From NCBI RefSeq assembly GCF_042662125.1, contig NZ_JBHSXL010000010.1, positions 72,682 to 136,681 on the forward strand: a DNA stretch of 64,000 nucleotides, given 5' to 3'. Positions 17,484-25,659 of this stretch are shown here, piece after piece (position 1 is the first letter of the stretch; every line of letters starts with the position of its first letter). Source of the stretch: Halopenitus salinus (lineage in GTDB: Archaea; Halobacteriota; Halobacteria; Halobacteriales; Haloferacaceae). Both the position numbers and the translations under genes were made by a program. Below the pieces are notes generated by a model. That model searched no databases. It saw only the letters and a program-made list of their open reading frames with translations, and was not told the origin of the DNA.

Positions 17484-18098
17484 ATGACCACCGTCACCGA
17501 CCTCATCGACCGACTCGAATCGGAAGCCGACCGAAACGCCGACCCGGACACCACGCCCGACGTGGGCATCATCATGGGGTCCGACTCGGACCTCCCGACG
17601 ATGGAGGGCGCCTACGAGGCGCTCTCCGAGCTGGGGTTCGCCGAACAGACCGACTTCGCGGACCCGCCCGATGCGCGGTTCACCTACGAGAGCTACGTCG
17701 TCTCCGCCCACCGCACCCCGGACCTGATGTACGCGTACGCGGAGACCGCAAGCGATCGCGGCCTCGACGTGGTGATCGCGGGGGCCGGCGGCAAGTCGGC
17801 CGACCTCCCGAACATGACCGCCTCCATCGCCTATCCGGTTCCCGTGATCGGCGTTCCCGTCCAGGAGAAGTCCGTCGACTCGGTGATCGGGATGCCCACC
17901 GGGGCGCCCATCGTCGCCGTCGACGCCGGCAAGTCGTTCAACGCCGGGCTCTCGGCGGCCCAGATACTCGCGCGCCAACACGACACGATCGAATCCCGGC
18001 TTCGCGAGTACCACGAGGGGCTCCAGGGCGGGGTCGCCGAGGTCTCGAGGGACCTCCACGACCTCGGGATCGACGGCTTTCGCGATCGCCACTCCTGA
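17484..18098 (+). CDS. purE: N5-carboxyaminoimidazole ribonucleotide mutase
   Basis: The 204-residue class I PurE moves the carboxylate of N5-CAIR to C4, giving CAIR. The phosphate/ribose-binding GIIMGSDSDLPTM and the catalytic SAHRTPD are both intact, as is the glycine-rich IAGAGGKSADLPNM. About 25 residues precede the family core, and a 35-residue C-terminal tail is longer than in most bacterial PurE. The product feeds PurC and then PurB, which is encoded 5 kb away on the other strand. Confidence 0.95.
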   Translation: MTTVTDLIDRLESEADRNADPDTTPDVGIIMGSDSDLPTMEGAYEALSELGFAEQTDFADPPDARFTYESYVVSAHRTPDLMYAYAETASDRGLDVVIAGAGGKSADLPNMTASIAYPVPVIGVPVQEKSVDSVIGMPTGAPIVAVDAGKSFNAGLSAAQILARQHDTIESRLREYHEGLQGGVAEVSRDLHDLGIDGFRDRHS

Positions 18099-18170
18099 GT
18101 GGGCCGTTCCGGCCCCGTGTAGATCCGCCCGAACGTCCCCCGTTCGCTTGAACCCGTCGTCTTGCCCGCG

Positions 18171-18217
18171 CGTGCGAGAATCAACGCTTATGTAGGGTCC
18201 AACCAAACCCTCGCACG
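18171..18217 (+). promoter_or_regulatory. nuo operon promoter flanked by an 8-bp inverted repeat
   Basis: A box GCTTATG (18186-18192) lies about 40 nt before the nuoA ATG at 18232. An exact inverted repeat, CGTGCGAG (18171-18178) and CTCGCACG (18210-18217), brackets it, one arm just upstream and the other at the expected transcription start. GGAG at 18222-18225 is a ribosome-binding site six bases before the ATG. The symmetry suggests an operator, but it could also be chance in GC-rich DNA. Confidence 0.45.
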
Positions 18218-18231
18218 TTACGGAGACCTGT

Positions 18232-18648
18232 ATGAGCGATTGGATAGCTATCGGCGCATTGGCGGTCGTCGGGATCGGCATCCCCCTCGGGATGATGGCG
18301 GTCTCGGCGTTACTCCGTCCAACCGTGCCGGAACAAGGCAAACGCACCATCTACGAGTCCGGCGAGATCCCGACCGGAAGCGCGCACATTCGGTTCAACA
18401 TCCAGTACTACATGGTGGCGCTGTTGTTCCTGGTGTTCGACATCGAGACGGTCCTGTTGTTCCCGTGGGTCGTCATCTATCGGCCCGCGCTGGAGGCCGG
18501 CGTCCCGATGTTGCAGCTCCTCTGGCCGATGCTCGCGTTCGTCGGCGTTCTCACCATCGGACTCGTCTGGGCGTGGCGCAACGGCGCGGTCGAGTGGATG
18601 TCCAGTCCCCGTGCCACCCGCCGAAAGACGGAACGTGACCAACTATGA
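18232..18648 (+). CDS. nuoA: NADH-quinone oxidoreductase-like subunit A
   Basis: The 138-residue membrane protein is first in the complex I operon. Three hydrophobic helices are visible (about residues 5-25, 62-82 and 87-110). The conserved TM1-TM2 loop has YESGEIPTGSAHIRFNIQYYMVALLFLVFDIETVLLFPW; in NuoA this loop contributes to the quinone chamber. The usual Cys of the bacterial YECG motif is Ser here (YESG). The stop overlaps the nuoB start (ATGAG), implying coupled translation. Confidence 0.96.
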   Translation: MSDWIAIGALAVVGIGIPLGMMAVSALLRPTVPEQGKRTIYESGEIPTGSAHIRFNIQYYMVALLFLVFDIETVLLFPWVVIYRPALEAGVPMLQLLWPMLAFVGVLTIGLVWAWRNGAVEWMSSPRATRRKTERDQL

Positions 18649-19346
18649 GCAGCAACCAACCATTTATCACGGACGACACCGCGGTGACGACCGAGACCCG
18701 CGACGCCCGCATGGGCGAGGGCCGCGGCGACAGATTCAACTCGCGGCTTCGTGAGGCGTTCGGCTCCTCGCCGTTCATCCTCACCAAGTTCGACAAGTTC
18801 CTCAACTGGGCCCGCGGGTCCTCGATGTTCATGCTGCAGTTCGGGATCGCCTGCTGCAGCATCGAGATGATGCACACCTACGCGGTCAAACACGACCTCG
18901 ATCGGTTCGGGTCGGGCGTGCCGCGCGCGTCGCCGCGTCAGGCCGACGTGATGATCGTCCCCGGGACCATCGTCTCGAAGTTCGCCCCGCGGATGAAGCG
19001 CGTCTACGACCAGATGCCCGAGCCGAAGTTCGTCGTCGGCATGGGCTCGTGTACGATCTCCGGCGGCCCGTTCCAGGAGGGCTACAACGTCATCAAGGGC
19101 GCAGAGGAGGTCATTCCGGTCGACATCCACGTCCCGGGCTGTCCGCCCCGCCCCGAGGCGCTCGTCTACGGCGTCGCGAAGCTGCAAGAGCGGATCGCGA
19201 ACGGCGAGGCGAGCCCGGTGACCGTAAAGCCCTACGAGCTCGAGCAGTTCTCGGATCTCGAGCAGGACGAGCTCGTCGAGCACTTGACGGACCAGATCGA
19301 CGAGGACGACCTCGTGATGCGATACGACTTCGCTGATTCGCCATGA
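18645..19346 (+). CDS. nuoB: NADH-quinone oxidoreductase-like subunit B
   Basis: The 233-residue hydrophilic subunit carries the terminal N2 [4Fe-4S] cluster. All four ligands are present: adjacent C70 and C71 in FGIACCSIEMM, C136 in GMGSCTISGG, and C166 in VPGCPPRPEAL. About 45 acidic residues precede the conserved core. It passes electrons to quinone at the interface with NuoD. It overlaps nuoA and nuoCD by 4 nt on each side. Confidence 0.97.
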   Translation: MSSNQPFITDDTAVTTETRDARMGEGRGDRFNSRLREAFGSSPFILTKFDKFLNWARGSSMFMLQFGIACCSIEMMHTYAVKHDLDRFGSGVPRASPRQADVMIVPGTIVSKFAPRMKRVYDQMPEPKFVVGMGSCTISGGPFQEGYNVIKGAEEVIPVDIHVPGCPPRPEALVYGVAKLQERIANGEASPVTVKPYELEQFSDLEQDELVEHLTDQIDEDDLVMRYDFADSP

Positions 19347-21025
19347 GCTTGGAAGACCCGGAGGCCGACCTCGAGCCGGCCGACTCCGCCGACGTCGTCT
19401 CCGCGACCGATCCCGACTCGATCGCCGAGCTGCTCGGCGACCACGTGATCGGACGGGAGGAACACCTCAACGCGCCCGGATTCGTGATCCGCCCGGACGC
19501 CGTAGAGGACGTCCTCTCGACGCTGAAGGAGGAGGCCGGCTACGACCACCTCTCCGTGGTCACGGCCCAGGAGTACGAGAACCGATACGAGTCGATCTAC
19601 CACCTCAAGAAGTTCGCCGATCCGACCGACGAGGTGAGCGTCGTGGTCCCCGCCGACAAGGAGAACCCCGTCTCCCAGTCGGCCGAGCCGGTCTTCCGGA
19701 CGGCCGACTGGCACGAGCGCGAGGCGTACGACCTCGTCGGCATCGACTACGAGGGACACCCCGACCTGCGGCGGATCCTCCTTCCGGACACCTGGCAGGG
19801 ACACCCGCTGTCGCTCGATTACGACCAGGACCAGCCCCAGGTCGTCTCGCTTCGCGAGCACGCCAACCCGCTCCAGGAGGACCACGCGGACGACGAGTCG
19901 GACACGATGTTCATCAACATCGGGCCCCACCACCCGGCCACCCACGGCGTCTTGCACCTCAAGACGACCCTCGACGGCGAGCAGGTCGCCGACGTCGAAT
20001 CCGACATCGGCTACCTCCACCGCAACGAGGAACAGATGGCCCAGTCGGGGACCTACCGCCACCAGATCATGCCGTACCCGGACCGGTGGGACTACATCTC
20101 GGCCGGGCTGCTCAACGAGTGGGCCTACGCCCGCGCGGCCGAGGACCTCGCGGACATCGAGGTGCCCGAGTACGCGCAGGTCATCCGCACGATGGGTGCG
20201 GAGATGTGCCGGATCGCGGCGCACATGCTGGCGGTCGCGACGTTCGCGTTGGACATCAACGGCGACTTCACCGCGACGTTCATGTACGCCATCAACGACC
20301 GCGAGCGGGTCCAGAACCTGCTCGAGGACCTCACCGGCCAGCGGATGATGTTCAACTACTTCCGGCTGGGCGGCGTCGTCTGGGACCTGCCGGAACCGCG
20401 CGCGGAGTTCTTCTCCGATACGCGCGACTTCCTCGATCAGCTCCCGGGCTCCATCGAGGAGTACCACGACCTGTTGACCGCCAACGAGATCCTCCAGGCC
20501 CGCACCATCGACACGGGGATCCTCCCGCCCGAGGTGGCGAAGAACTACGGCGCCACCGGTCCCGTGCTCCGCGGCTCGGGCGTCGACTACGACCTCCGTC
20601 GCGACGACCCATACGGCTACTACGACGAGCTCGACTGGGAGGTCGCCACCGAGGACGGCTGTGATAACTACGCCCGCCTCCTCGTCCGGTTGCGCGAGGT
20701 CGAGGAGTCGGCCAAGATCATCGAACAGTGCATCGACCTCCTCGAGGACTGGCCCGAGGAGGAGCGAAACATCCAGGCCAACGTCCCGCGGACGCTCAAG
20801 CCGGACGACGACGCGGAGATCTACCGCGCCGTCGAGGGCGCCAAGGGCGAACTCGGCGTCTACATCCGTTCTGACGGGACCGACAAGCCCGCCCGGTTCA
20901 AGATCCGCTCGCCGTGTTTCTCCAACCTGCAGACGCTGCCCGAGATGGCCAACGGCGAGTACGTGCCGGACATGATCGCGGCCCTCGGGAGCCTGGACAT
21001 CGTTCTCGGGGAGGTGGACCGCTGA
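19343..21025 (+). CDS. nuoCD: Fused NADH-quinone oxidoreductase-like subunits C and D
   Basis: A 560-residue fusion. Residues about 45-175 are NuoC (30-kDa subunit), recognised by EREAYDLVGIDYEGHPDLRRILLPDTW. Residues about 190-560 are NuoD (49-kDa), with NIGPHHPATHGVLHL and GYLHRNEEQMA lining the quinone site. The NiFe-hydrogenase cysteines are absent, as expected for a quinone reductase. The C-terminus PEMANGEYVPDMIAALGSLDIVLGEVDR is the usual NuoD ending. Fused CD subunits also occur in some bacteria. The stop overlaps nuoH by one base. Confidence 0.96.
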   Translation: MSLEDPEADLEPADSADVVSATDPDSIAELLGDHVIGREEHLNAPGFVIRPDAVEDVLSTLKEEAGYDHLSVVTAQEYENRYESIYHLKKFADPTDEVSVVVPADKENPVSQSAEPVFRTADWHEREAYDLVGIDYEGHPDLRRILLPDTWQGHPLSLDYDQDQPQVVSLREHANPLQEDHADDESDTMFINIGPHHPATHGVLHLKTTLDGEQVADVESDIGYLHRNEEQMAQSGTYRHQIMPYPDRWDYISAGLLNEWAYARAAEDLADIEVPEYAQVIRTMGAEMCRIAAHMLAVATFALDINGDFTATFMYAINDRERVQNLLEDLTGQRMMFNYFRLGGVVWDLPEPRAEFFSDTRDFLDQLPGSIEEYHDLLTANEILQARTIDTGILPPEVAKNYGATGPVLRGSGVDYDLRRDDPYGYYDELDWEVATEDGCDNYARLLVRLREVEESAKIIEQCIDLLEDWPEEERNIQANVPRTLKPDDDAEIYRAVEGAKGELGVYIRSDGTDKPARFKIRSPCFSNLQTLPEMANGEYVPDMIAALGSLDIVLGEVDR

Positions 21026-22128
21026 TGGCCGGCGGTTCCCTCACAGCCGGTGGGGCGGTTCCCGCCCAGGCGCAGCTGTTCCCCGAGCAGGTCACGAGCG
21101 CGCTCGGACTGCCGGGCGTGCTGGGCGAGGTCGTCGGCGCGCTCATCGCCGCCTTCCTGATCGGCAACGTGATGCTCGCGTTCACCGGCGTCGCCGGACC
21201 GTGGGCCAAACGGAAGATCACGGCGGCCTTCACCGACCGGATCGCGGTCGACCGGATCGGGCCGTTCGGGCTGCTCATCATCCCGGCGGCGTCGGTCCAG
21301 CTGCTCGCCAAGGAGCTCATCATCCCGGAGGGTGCGACGCGGCCGGCCTACGACCTCGCGCCGATCGTCCTCCCGGCCTCCGCGCTCCTCGGCTTCTCGG
21401 TCATCCCGATGGGACGGCTCGGACCGTTGAACCTCCAGCTCGCGGACCCCGAGACCGGGTTCGTGCTGGTGTTCGCGTTCGCGTCGATCGCCTCCGTCTC
21501 GCTCGTGATGGCCGGCTACGCCTCGAACAACAAGTACTCGCTGCTCGGCGGGCTTCGGGCGGTCGCCCAGAACCTCGCCTACGAGATCCCGCTCATCGTC
21601 ACTGCCATGTCCGTGGTGGTCTTTGCGGGCACGCTCCAGACGAGCGGCATCGTGAGCGCCCAACAGGAGGCGCTCGTCACCATCGCCGGGATCACGATCC
21701 CCGCGTGGTACGCGTTCGTCAACCCGTTCGCGTTCGGGCTGTTCGTCGTGGCCAACATGGCCGAGATCGGCCGGAACCCCTTCGACATCCCGGAGGCGCC
21801 GACGGAGATCGTCGCCGGCTACCAGACCGAGTACTCCTCGGCGTACTTCGTGTTGTTCTACCTCGGGGAATTCCTCCACGTCTTCCTCGGGGGAGCGATC
21901 CTCACGGTCGCGTTCCTCGGCGGAGCCTCCGGTCCCGGTCCTGAGAGCATCGGGTTCGTCTGGTTCGTGGTCAAGGTGTGGGCCTTCTTCCTGTTCACCC
22001 AGTGGTGTCGCTCGGCGCTTCCACGCGTTCGAATCGACCAGCTCATCGAGATCGGCTGGAAGGGAATGTTGGTGCTGTCGTTCGCGAACCTGCTTCTCAC
22101 GGCGGTGCTCGTGGGGGTGATCGTCTGA
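21025..22128 (+). CDS. nuoH: NADH-quinone oxidoreductase-like subunit H
   Basis: The 367-residue membrane subunit links the peripheral arm to the proton-pumping arm. About eight helices are visible. Loop motifs typical of NuoH are PIVLPASALLGFSVIPMG and the highly conserved AEIGRNPFDIPEAPTEIVAGYQTEYSS, which borders the quinone tunnel. The start is the ATG at 21025 sharing its A with the nuoCD stop; the longer upstream frame is out-of-frame nuoCD sequence. The stop overlaps nuoI (TGATG). Confidence 0.96.
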   Translation: MAGGSLTAGGAVPAQAQLFPEQVTSALGLPGVLGEVVGALIAAFLIGNVMLAFTGVAGPWAKRKITAAFTDRIAVDRIGPFGLLIIPAASVQLLAKELIIPEGATRPAYDLAPIVLPASALLGFSVIPMGRLGPLNLQLADPETGFVLVFAFASIASVSLVMAGYASNNKYSLLGGLRAVAQNLAYEIPLIVTAMSVVVFAGTLQTSGIVSAQQEALVTIAGITIPAWYAFVNPFAFGLFVVANMAEIGRNPFDIPEAPTEIVAGYQTEYSSAYFVLFYLGEFLHVFLGGAILTVAFLGGASGPGPESIGFVWFVVKVWAFFLFTQWCRSALPRVRIDQLIEIGWKGMLVLSFANLLLTAVLVGVIV

Positions 22129-22589
22129 TGATCGGATTGTTAAAATCGATGGCGACCACGATGAAACACGCGCTCGACGGGACGACGTTCACGGTGGAAT
22201 ATCCCGACGTCGCCCCCGACGTGAGCCCGCGGTTCCGTGGCGTCCACAAGTTCAGTCAGGAGCGGTGTATCTGGTGTCGACAGTGTGAGAACGTCTGTCC
22301 GAACGACACCATCCAGATCGTACAGGACGAACAGCGAAACGGCGAACAGTACAACCTCCACATCGGACAGTGCATCTACTGTCGGCTCTGTGAGGAGGTC
22401 TGTCCCGTCGACGCCATCCTGTTGACCCAGAACTTCGAGTTCACCGCCGACACGAAGGACGACTTCGTGTACAACAAAGAACAGCTCAAGAACGTCCCGT
22501 GGTACAAGGGTATCGACCCGCTGGGCTCGCGAAACCCCGATCGCGGCGCCTGGATCGGAGAGGGAGACGGGGAGGTCGATTACCAGTAG
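22128..22589 (+). CDS. nuoI: NADH-quinone oxidoreductase-like subunit I (2x[4Fe-4S] ferredoxin)
   Basis: The 153-residue protein has two ferredoxin-type clusters: C47-x2-C50-x2-C53-x3-C57 (CIWCRQCENVCP) and C82-x2-C85-x2-C88-x3-C92 (CIYCRLCEEVCP). These correspond to N6a and N6b, which feed N2 in NuoB. Because NuoE, F and G are not encoded in the operon, NuoI may be where the unidentified electron donor (ferredoxin or another carrier) docks. A 62-bp gap follows before nuoJ1, the only real gap in the operon. Confidence 0.96.
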   Translation: MIGLLKSMATTMKHALDGTTFTVEYPDVAPDVSPRFRGVHKFSQERCIWCRQCENVCPNDTIQIVQDEQRNGEQYNLHIGQCIYCRLCEEVCPVDAILLTQNFEFTADTKDDFVYNKEQLKNVPWYKGIDPLGSRNPDRGAWIGEGDGEVDYQ

Positions 22590-22651
22590 TCCGAGGCGAC
22601 GCGGAGTCGCTCTCGAAATCTTCAAAGGACATCTGAACGGAGACACACACA

Positions 22652-22915
22652 ATGGTGCTTGAAACCATCGCGTTCGCGCTGTTCGCCCTCGTTACGTTGG
22701 CGTGCAGCCTGGGCGTCGTCCTCGCACGGGACGTCTTTCACGCGTCCCTGTTTTTGGGCGCCGCCCTGTTGAGCGTCGCGGTCCATTACGTGATGTTGCA
22801 TGCGGAGTTCCTTGCCGCCATGCAGATCCTCGTCTACGTGGGCGGGGTTCTCATCCTCATCACGTTTGCCGTGATGCTCACGCGTACCGACGAACCGGAG
22901 GTGAGTAGCGTATGA
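22652..22915 (+). CDS. nuoJ1: NuoJ, N-terminal part encoded as a separate gene
   Basis: The 87-residue product contains three hydrophobic helices and the NuoJ hallmark AMQILVYVGGVLILITFAVML, the third helix with the pi-bulge linked to proton pumping. It stops shortly after TM3, where full-length NuoJ would continue. The rest is supplied by the overlapping next gene. The ATGAG overlap with that gene and haloarchaeal precedent indicate a stable split, not a frameshift. Confidence 0.9.
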   Translation: MVLETIAFALFALVTLACSLGVVLARDVFHASLFLGAALLSVAVHYVMLHAEFLAAMQILVYVGGVLILITFAVMLTRTDEPEVSSV

Positions 22916-23301
22916 GTGACGACCCGGACACACGCGAACGTGACGGGCCCGGCTACGACGCCGAGGATCGGGGACTGGTCCCCGGCCTCGCGTCGGCCCT
23001 GCTTTTCGCCGTGATGGCCGCCGCCTTCCTCGGCGCGGATCTGGGGGAGCCGGCCGGCTTCGAGCTCGGCGAGTACGGGATCACCCACGAGATCGGGTTC
23101 GCGCTGTTCAACCTCGACATCGGCTCGCTCGCGGGCTCGACCGAGGGATTCCTCGCGGCGTTTCTGATCGTAGCGCTCACGCTCGACGTCGCGATCGACG
23201 GCGCGTTGTACCTCGCGAAACGCGAGGAGGACGGAACGATCGTCTCGGCCGTCGGCTCCGCGTTCACCGCGGGTCGCAAGGCCGGGGAGGGCGGTGAGTG
23301 A
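22912..23301 (+). CDS. nuoJ2: NuoJ, C-terminal part encoded as a separate gene
   Basis: The 129-residue product begins with about 25 polar residues, then a helix at about 28-42 and another at about 80-100 (GFLAAFLIVALTLDVAIDGALYLA), matching the last two helices of NuoJ in position and operon order. Sequence similarity to bacterial NuoJ is weak, so the assignment rests mostly on context. It overlaps nuoJ1 (ATGAG) and nuoK (GTGA). Confidence 0.8.
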   Translation: MSDDPDTRERDGPGYDAEDRGLVPGLASALLFAVMAAAFLGADLGEPAGFELGEYGITHEIGFALFNLDIGSLAGSTEGFLAAFLIVALTLDVAIDGALYLAKREEDGTIVSAVGSAFTAGRKAGEGGE

Positions 23302-23606
23302 CCGTGGTCGCCACCCAGTACTACCTGTTTTTGGCCGCCGCCGTCTTCTGTATCGGACTGTTCGGCGTGCTCACGCGCCGTGAGGCGCTGTACTTCCTGA
23401 TGAGCGTCGAGCTCATGTTGAACGCCGCGAACATCAACCTGATCGCCTTCTCGCAGTACTACGGCGATCTCACCGGACAGGTGTTCGCGCTGTTCGTGAT
23501 CGCGCTCGCGGCCGCCGAGGTCGCGATCGGGATCGGGATCATCCTCGTGTTGTACCGCAACTTCGGCGTGACCGACGTGACCGTTCCACGGGAGATGAGG
23601 TGGTAA
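23298..23606 (+). CDS. nuoK: NADH-quinone oxidoreductase-like subunit K
   Basis: The 102-residue, three-helix subunit related to MrpC. The second helix carries the conserved glutamate in LYFLMSVELMLNAANINLIAF, and the third carries another in FALFVIALAAAEVAIGIGI; both belong to the proton path. The start is GTG at 23298, overlapping the nuoJ2 stop as GTGA. nuoL begins one base after the stop. Confidence 0.95.
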   Translation: MTVVATQYYLFLAAAVFCIGLFGVLTRREALYFLMSVELMLNAANINLIAFSQYYGDLTGQVFALFVIALAAAEVAIGIGIILVLYRNFGVTDVTVPREMRW

Positions 23607-23607
23607 G

Positions 23608-25659
23608 ATGGTGGATGCATTCGCCTACGTACCCGCGATCGTCGTATTGCCGTTCGTGTCGTTCCTCGTCGCCCTGTTCTTGGGCCGGTATCTGCCCAAG
23701 GGCGGCGCGTTCGGCGGCATCGCCGCGACGGCGGGATCGTTCCTGCTGTCGCTTTGGGTGCTCGCCACCGTCGCGGGCGGGCGCGAACACGCGGAGACGC
23801 TCTACACCTGGGTCTCGGCGGACGGAATCGCCGGCGGCATCGGTCCCCAGGAGATCGCGCTCACCTTCGGCGTGTTGATCGACCCGCTCTCCGCGTTGAT
23901 GCTCGTCATCGTGACGCTCATCGCGCTGCTCGTTCACGTCTTCTCGCTCGGATACATGAACGACGAGGGCGAGCCGGATCTGCCGCGGTATTACGCCGGA
24001 CTCGGCCTCTTTACGGCCTCGATGCTCGGGTTCGTCGTCGCGGACAACCTGCTCATGGCGTTCATGTTCTTCGAGCTGGTCGGGCTCTGTTCGTACCTGC
24101 TCATCGGCTTCCACTTCCGTGAGCCGGGGCCGCCCTCGGCCGCGAAGAAGGCGTTCCTCGTCACGCGCTTCGGGGATTACTTCTTCCTCGTCGGCGTGGT
24201 CGCGATCTTCGCGACCTTCGGAACCGCCTCCTTCGTCGGGTCGGAATCGTTCCCGGTCCTCGCGGAGCAGGCGCTCGCCGGCGAGTTCGACGCGTGGACG
24301 CCGTTCGGACTCGACGCCGGGACGTGGTTCACGGCGCTCGGCCTCCTCGTCCTGGGCGGGGCGATCGGCAAGTCCGCCCAGTTCCCGCTGCACACCTGGC
24401 TCCCCGACGCGATGGAGGGTCCGACGCCGGTCTCCGCGCTCATCCACGCCGCGACGATGGTCGCCGCCGGCGTCTACCTCGTCGCCCGGATGTACGGGTT
24501 CTACGTGTTGACGCCGACGACGATGGCGATCATCGCGTTCGTCGGCGGATTCACGGCGCTTTTCGCCGCGACGATGGGCGTGGTCAAAGAGGAGCTCAAG
24601 CAGGTGCTCGCCTACTCGACCATCTCCCAGTACGGGTACATGATGCTCGCGCTGGGCGCCGGCGGGTACGTCGCCGCGGTCTTCCACCTCATGACCCACG
24701 CCTTCTTCAAGGCGCTTTTGTTCCTCGGCGCCGGCGCGGTCATCATCGCGATGCACCACGAGGAGAACATGTGGGAGATGGGCGGCCTCAAGGACAAACT
24801 GCCGGTCACCTACTGGACGTTCCTCGCCGGATCGCTCGCGCTCGCGGGCATCTTCCCGTTCGCCGGCTTCTGGTCGAAGGACGAGATCCTCTATGAGGCG
24901 CTCGTCCACGGGCTCAACGAGCCGCTGTTGCTCGCCGCGTGGGCGATGGGGCTGCTCGCGGTTCCCGTCACCGCCTTCTACACGTTCCGGATGGTGTTCC
25001 TCACCTTCCACGGCGAGCCGCGAACGGAGACCGCACGTGACCCGCACGCGGTCCGCTGGAACGTGAAGGGACCGCTCGCGGTCCTCGGCGTCCTCGCGGT
25101 CGTCGCAGGCGCCGCCAACATGGTGCCGGTCCAGAAGGTGCTGGGCGTGGAGGGGATCGACTTCCTCCACCTGTGGCTCGACGGCCACTACGGCGGGTTC
25201 TCCGAGCTCACGTCCCACCACTACGCGGATCTCGGCCCCTACACCTCCGGCTACATCGCCGGCGGCGAGGCGGCCACCGTGTTGATCGGCGCGGGCGTCT
25301 CGCTCGGGCTCGCGCTGCTCGGCGTGGCCACCGCGTGGAAGCTGTATAACGTCGCGGAGCCGGCCGAGCACACGGCCGCGCTCGGCGGCGTGAAGACCGT
25401 ACTGTACAACAACTACTACCAGGACGAACTGCAGGTCTGGCTCGCCGATCGGACGGCGGGGCTGGCCGGCGCCGCGGACACCTTCGACCAGGGCGTGGTC
25501 GACGGCGTGGTCAACGGCGTCTCCTCCGTGAGCCTCGCGTCCGGCGAACGGATCCGCCGACTCCAGACGGGGATCGTCACCCACTACGCGGCGATCCTGA
25601 CGATCGGGCTCGTCGGGTTGCTCGTCGTCCTGGGCGTTCTCGGGGGGTGGTTCCTGTGA
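23608..25659 (+). CDS. nuoL: NADH-quinone oxidoreductase-like subunit L
   Basis: The 683-residue antiporter-like subunit. It has LGYMNDEGEPDLPRYYAGL, the Lys/Glu-containing core FFELVGLCSYLLIGFHF and GKSAQFPLHTWLPDAMEGPTPVSALIHAATMVAAGVYL, and the discontinuous-helix region CXX-like KEELKQVLAYSTISQYGYM. An amphipathic C-terminal extension (about residues 575-640) corresponds to the lateral helix region of NuoL, ending in a last membrane helix. It pumps protons, or possibly Na+, at the distal end of the membrane arm. Confidence 0.96.
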   Translation: MVDAFAYVPAIVVLPFVSFLVALFLGRYLPKGGAFGGIAATAGSFLLSLWVLATVAGGREHAETLYTWVSADGIAGGIGPQEIALTFGVLIDPLSALMLVIVTLIALLVHVFSLGYMNDEGEPDLPRYYAGLGLFTASMLGFVVADNLLMAFMFFELVGLCSYLLIGFHFREPGPPSAAKKAFLVTRFGDYFFLVGVVAIFATFGTASFVGSESFPVLAEQALAGEFDAWTPFGLDAGTWFTALGLLVLGGAIGKSAQFPLHTWLPDAMEGPTPVSALIHAATMVAAGVYLVARMYGFYVLTPTTMAIIAFVGGFTALFAATMGVVKEELKQVLAYSTISQYGYMMLALGAGGYVAAVFHLMTHAFFKALLFLGAGAVIIAMHHEENMWEMGGLKDKLPVTYWTFLAGSLALAGIFPFAGFWSKDEILYEALVHGLNEPLLLAAWAMGLLAVPVTAFYTFRMVFLTFHGEPRTETARDPHAVRWNVKGPLAVLGVLAVVAGAANMVPVQKVLGVEGIDFLHLWLDGHYGGFSELTSHHYADLGPYTSGYIAGGEAATVLIGAGVSLGLALLGVATAWKLYNVAEPAEHTAALGGVKTVLYNNYYQDELQVWLADRTAGLAGAADTFDQGVVDGVVNGVSSVSLASGERIRRLQTGIVTHYAAILTIGLVGLLVVLGVLGGWFL

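Noticed and set aside
22652..23301. Possible frameshift splitting nuoJ
   Set aside because: The second part has its own ATG overlapping the first stop, and split nuoJ is a normal haloarchaeal arrangement.
23539..25584. Long antisense frame over nuoL
   Set aside because: Charged, repetitive composition (Glu/Arg/Asp) typical of antisense of membrane-protein genes; no motif.
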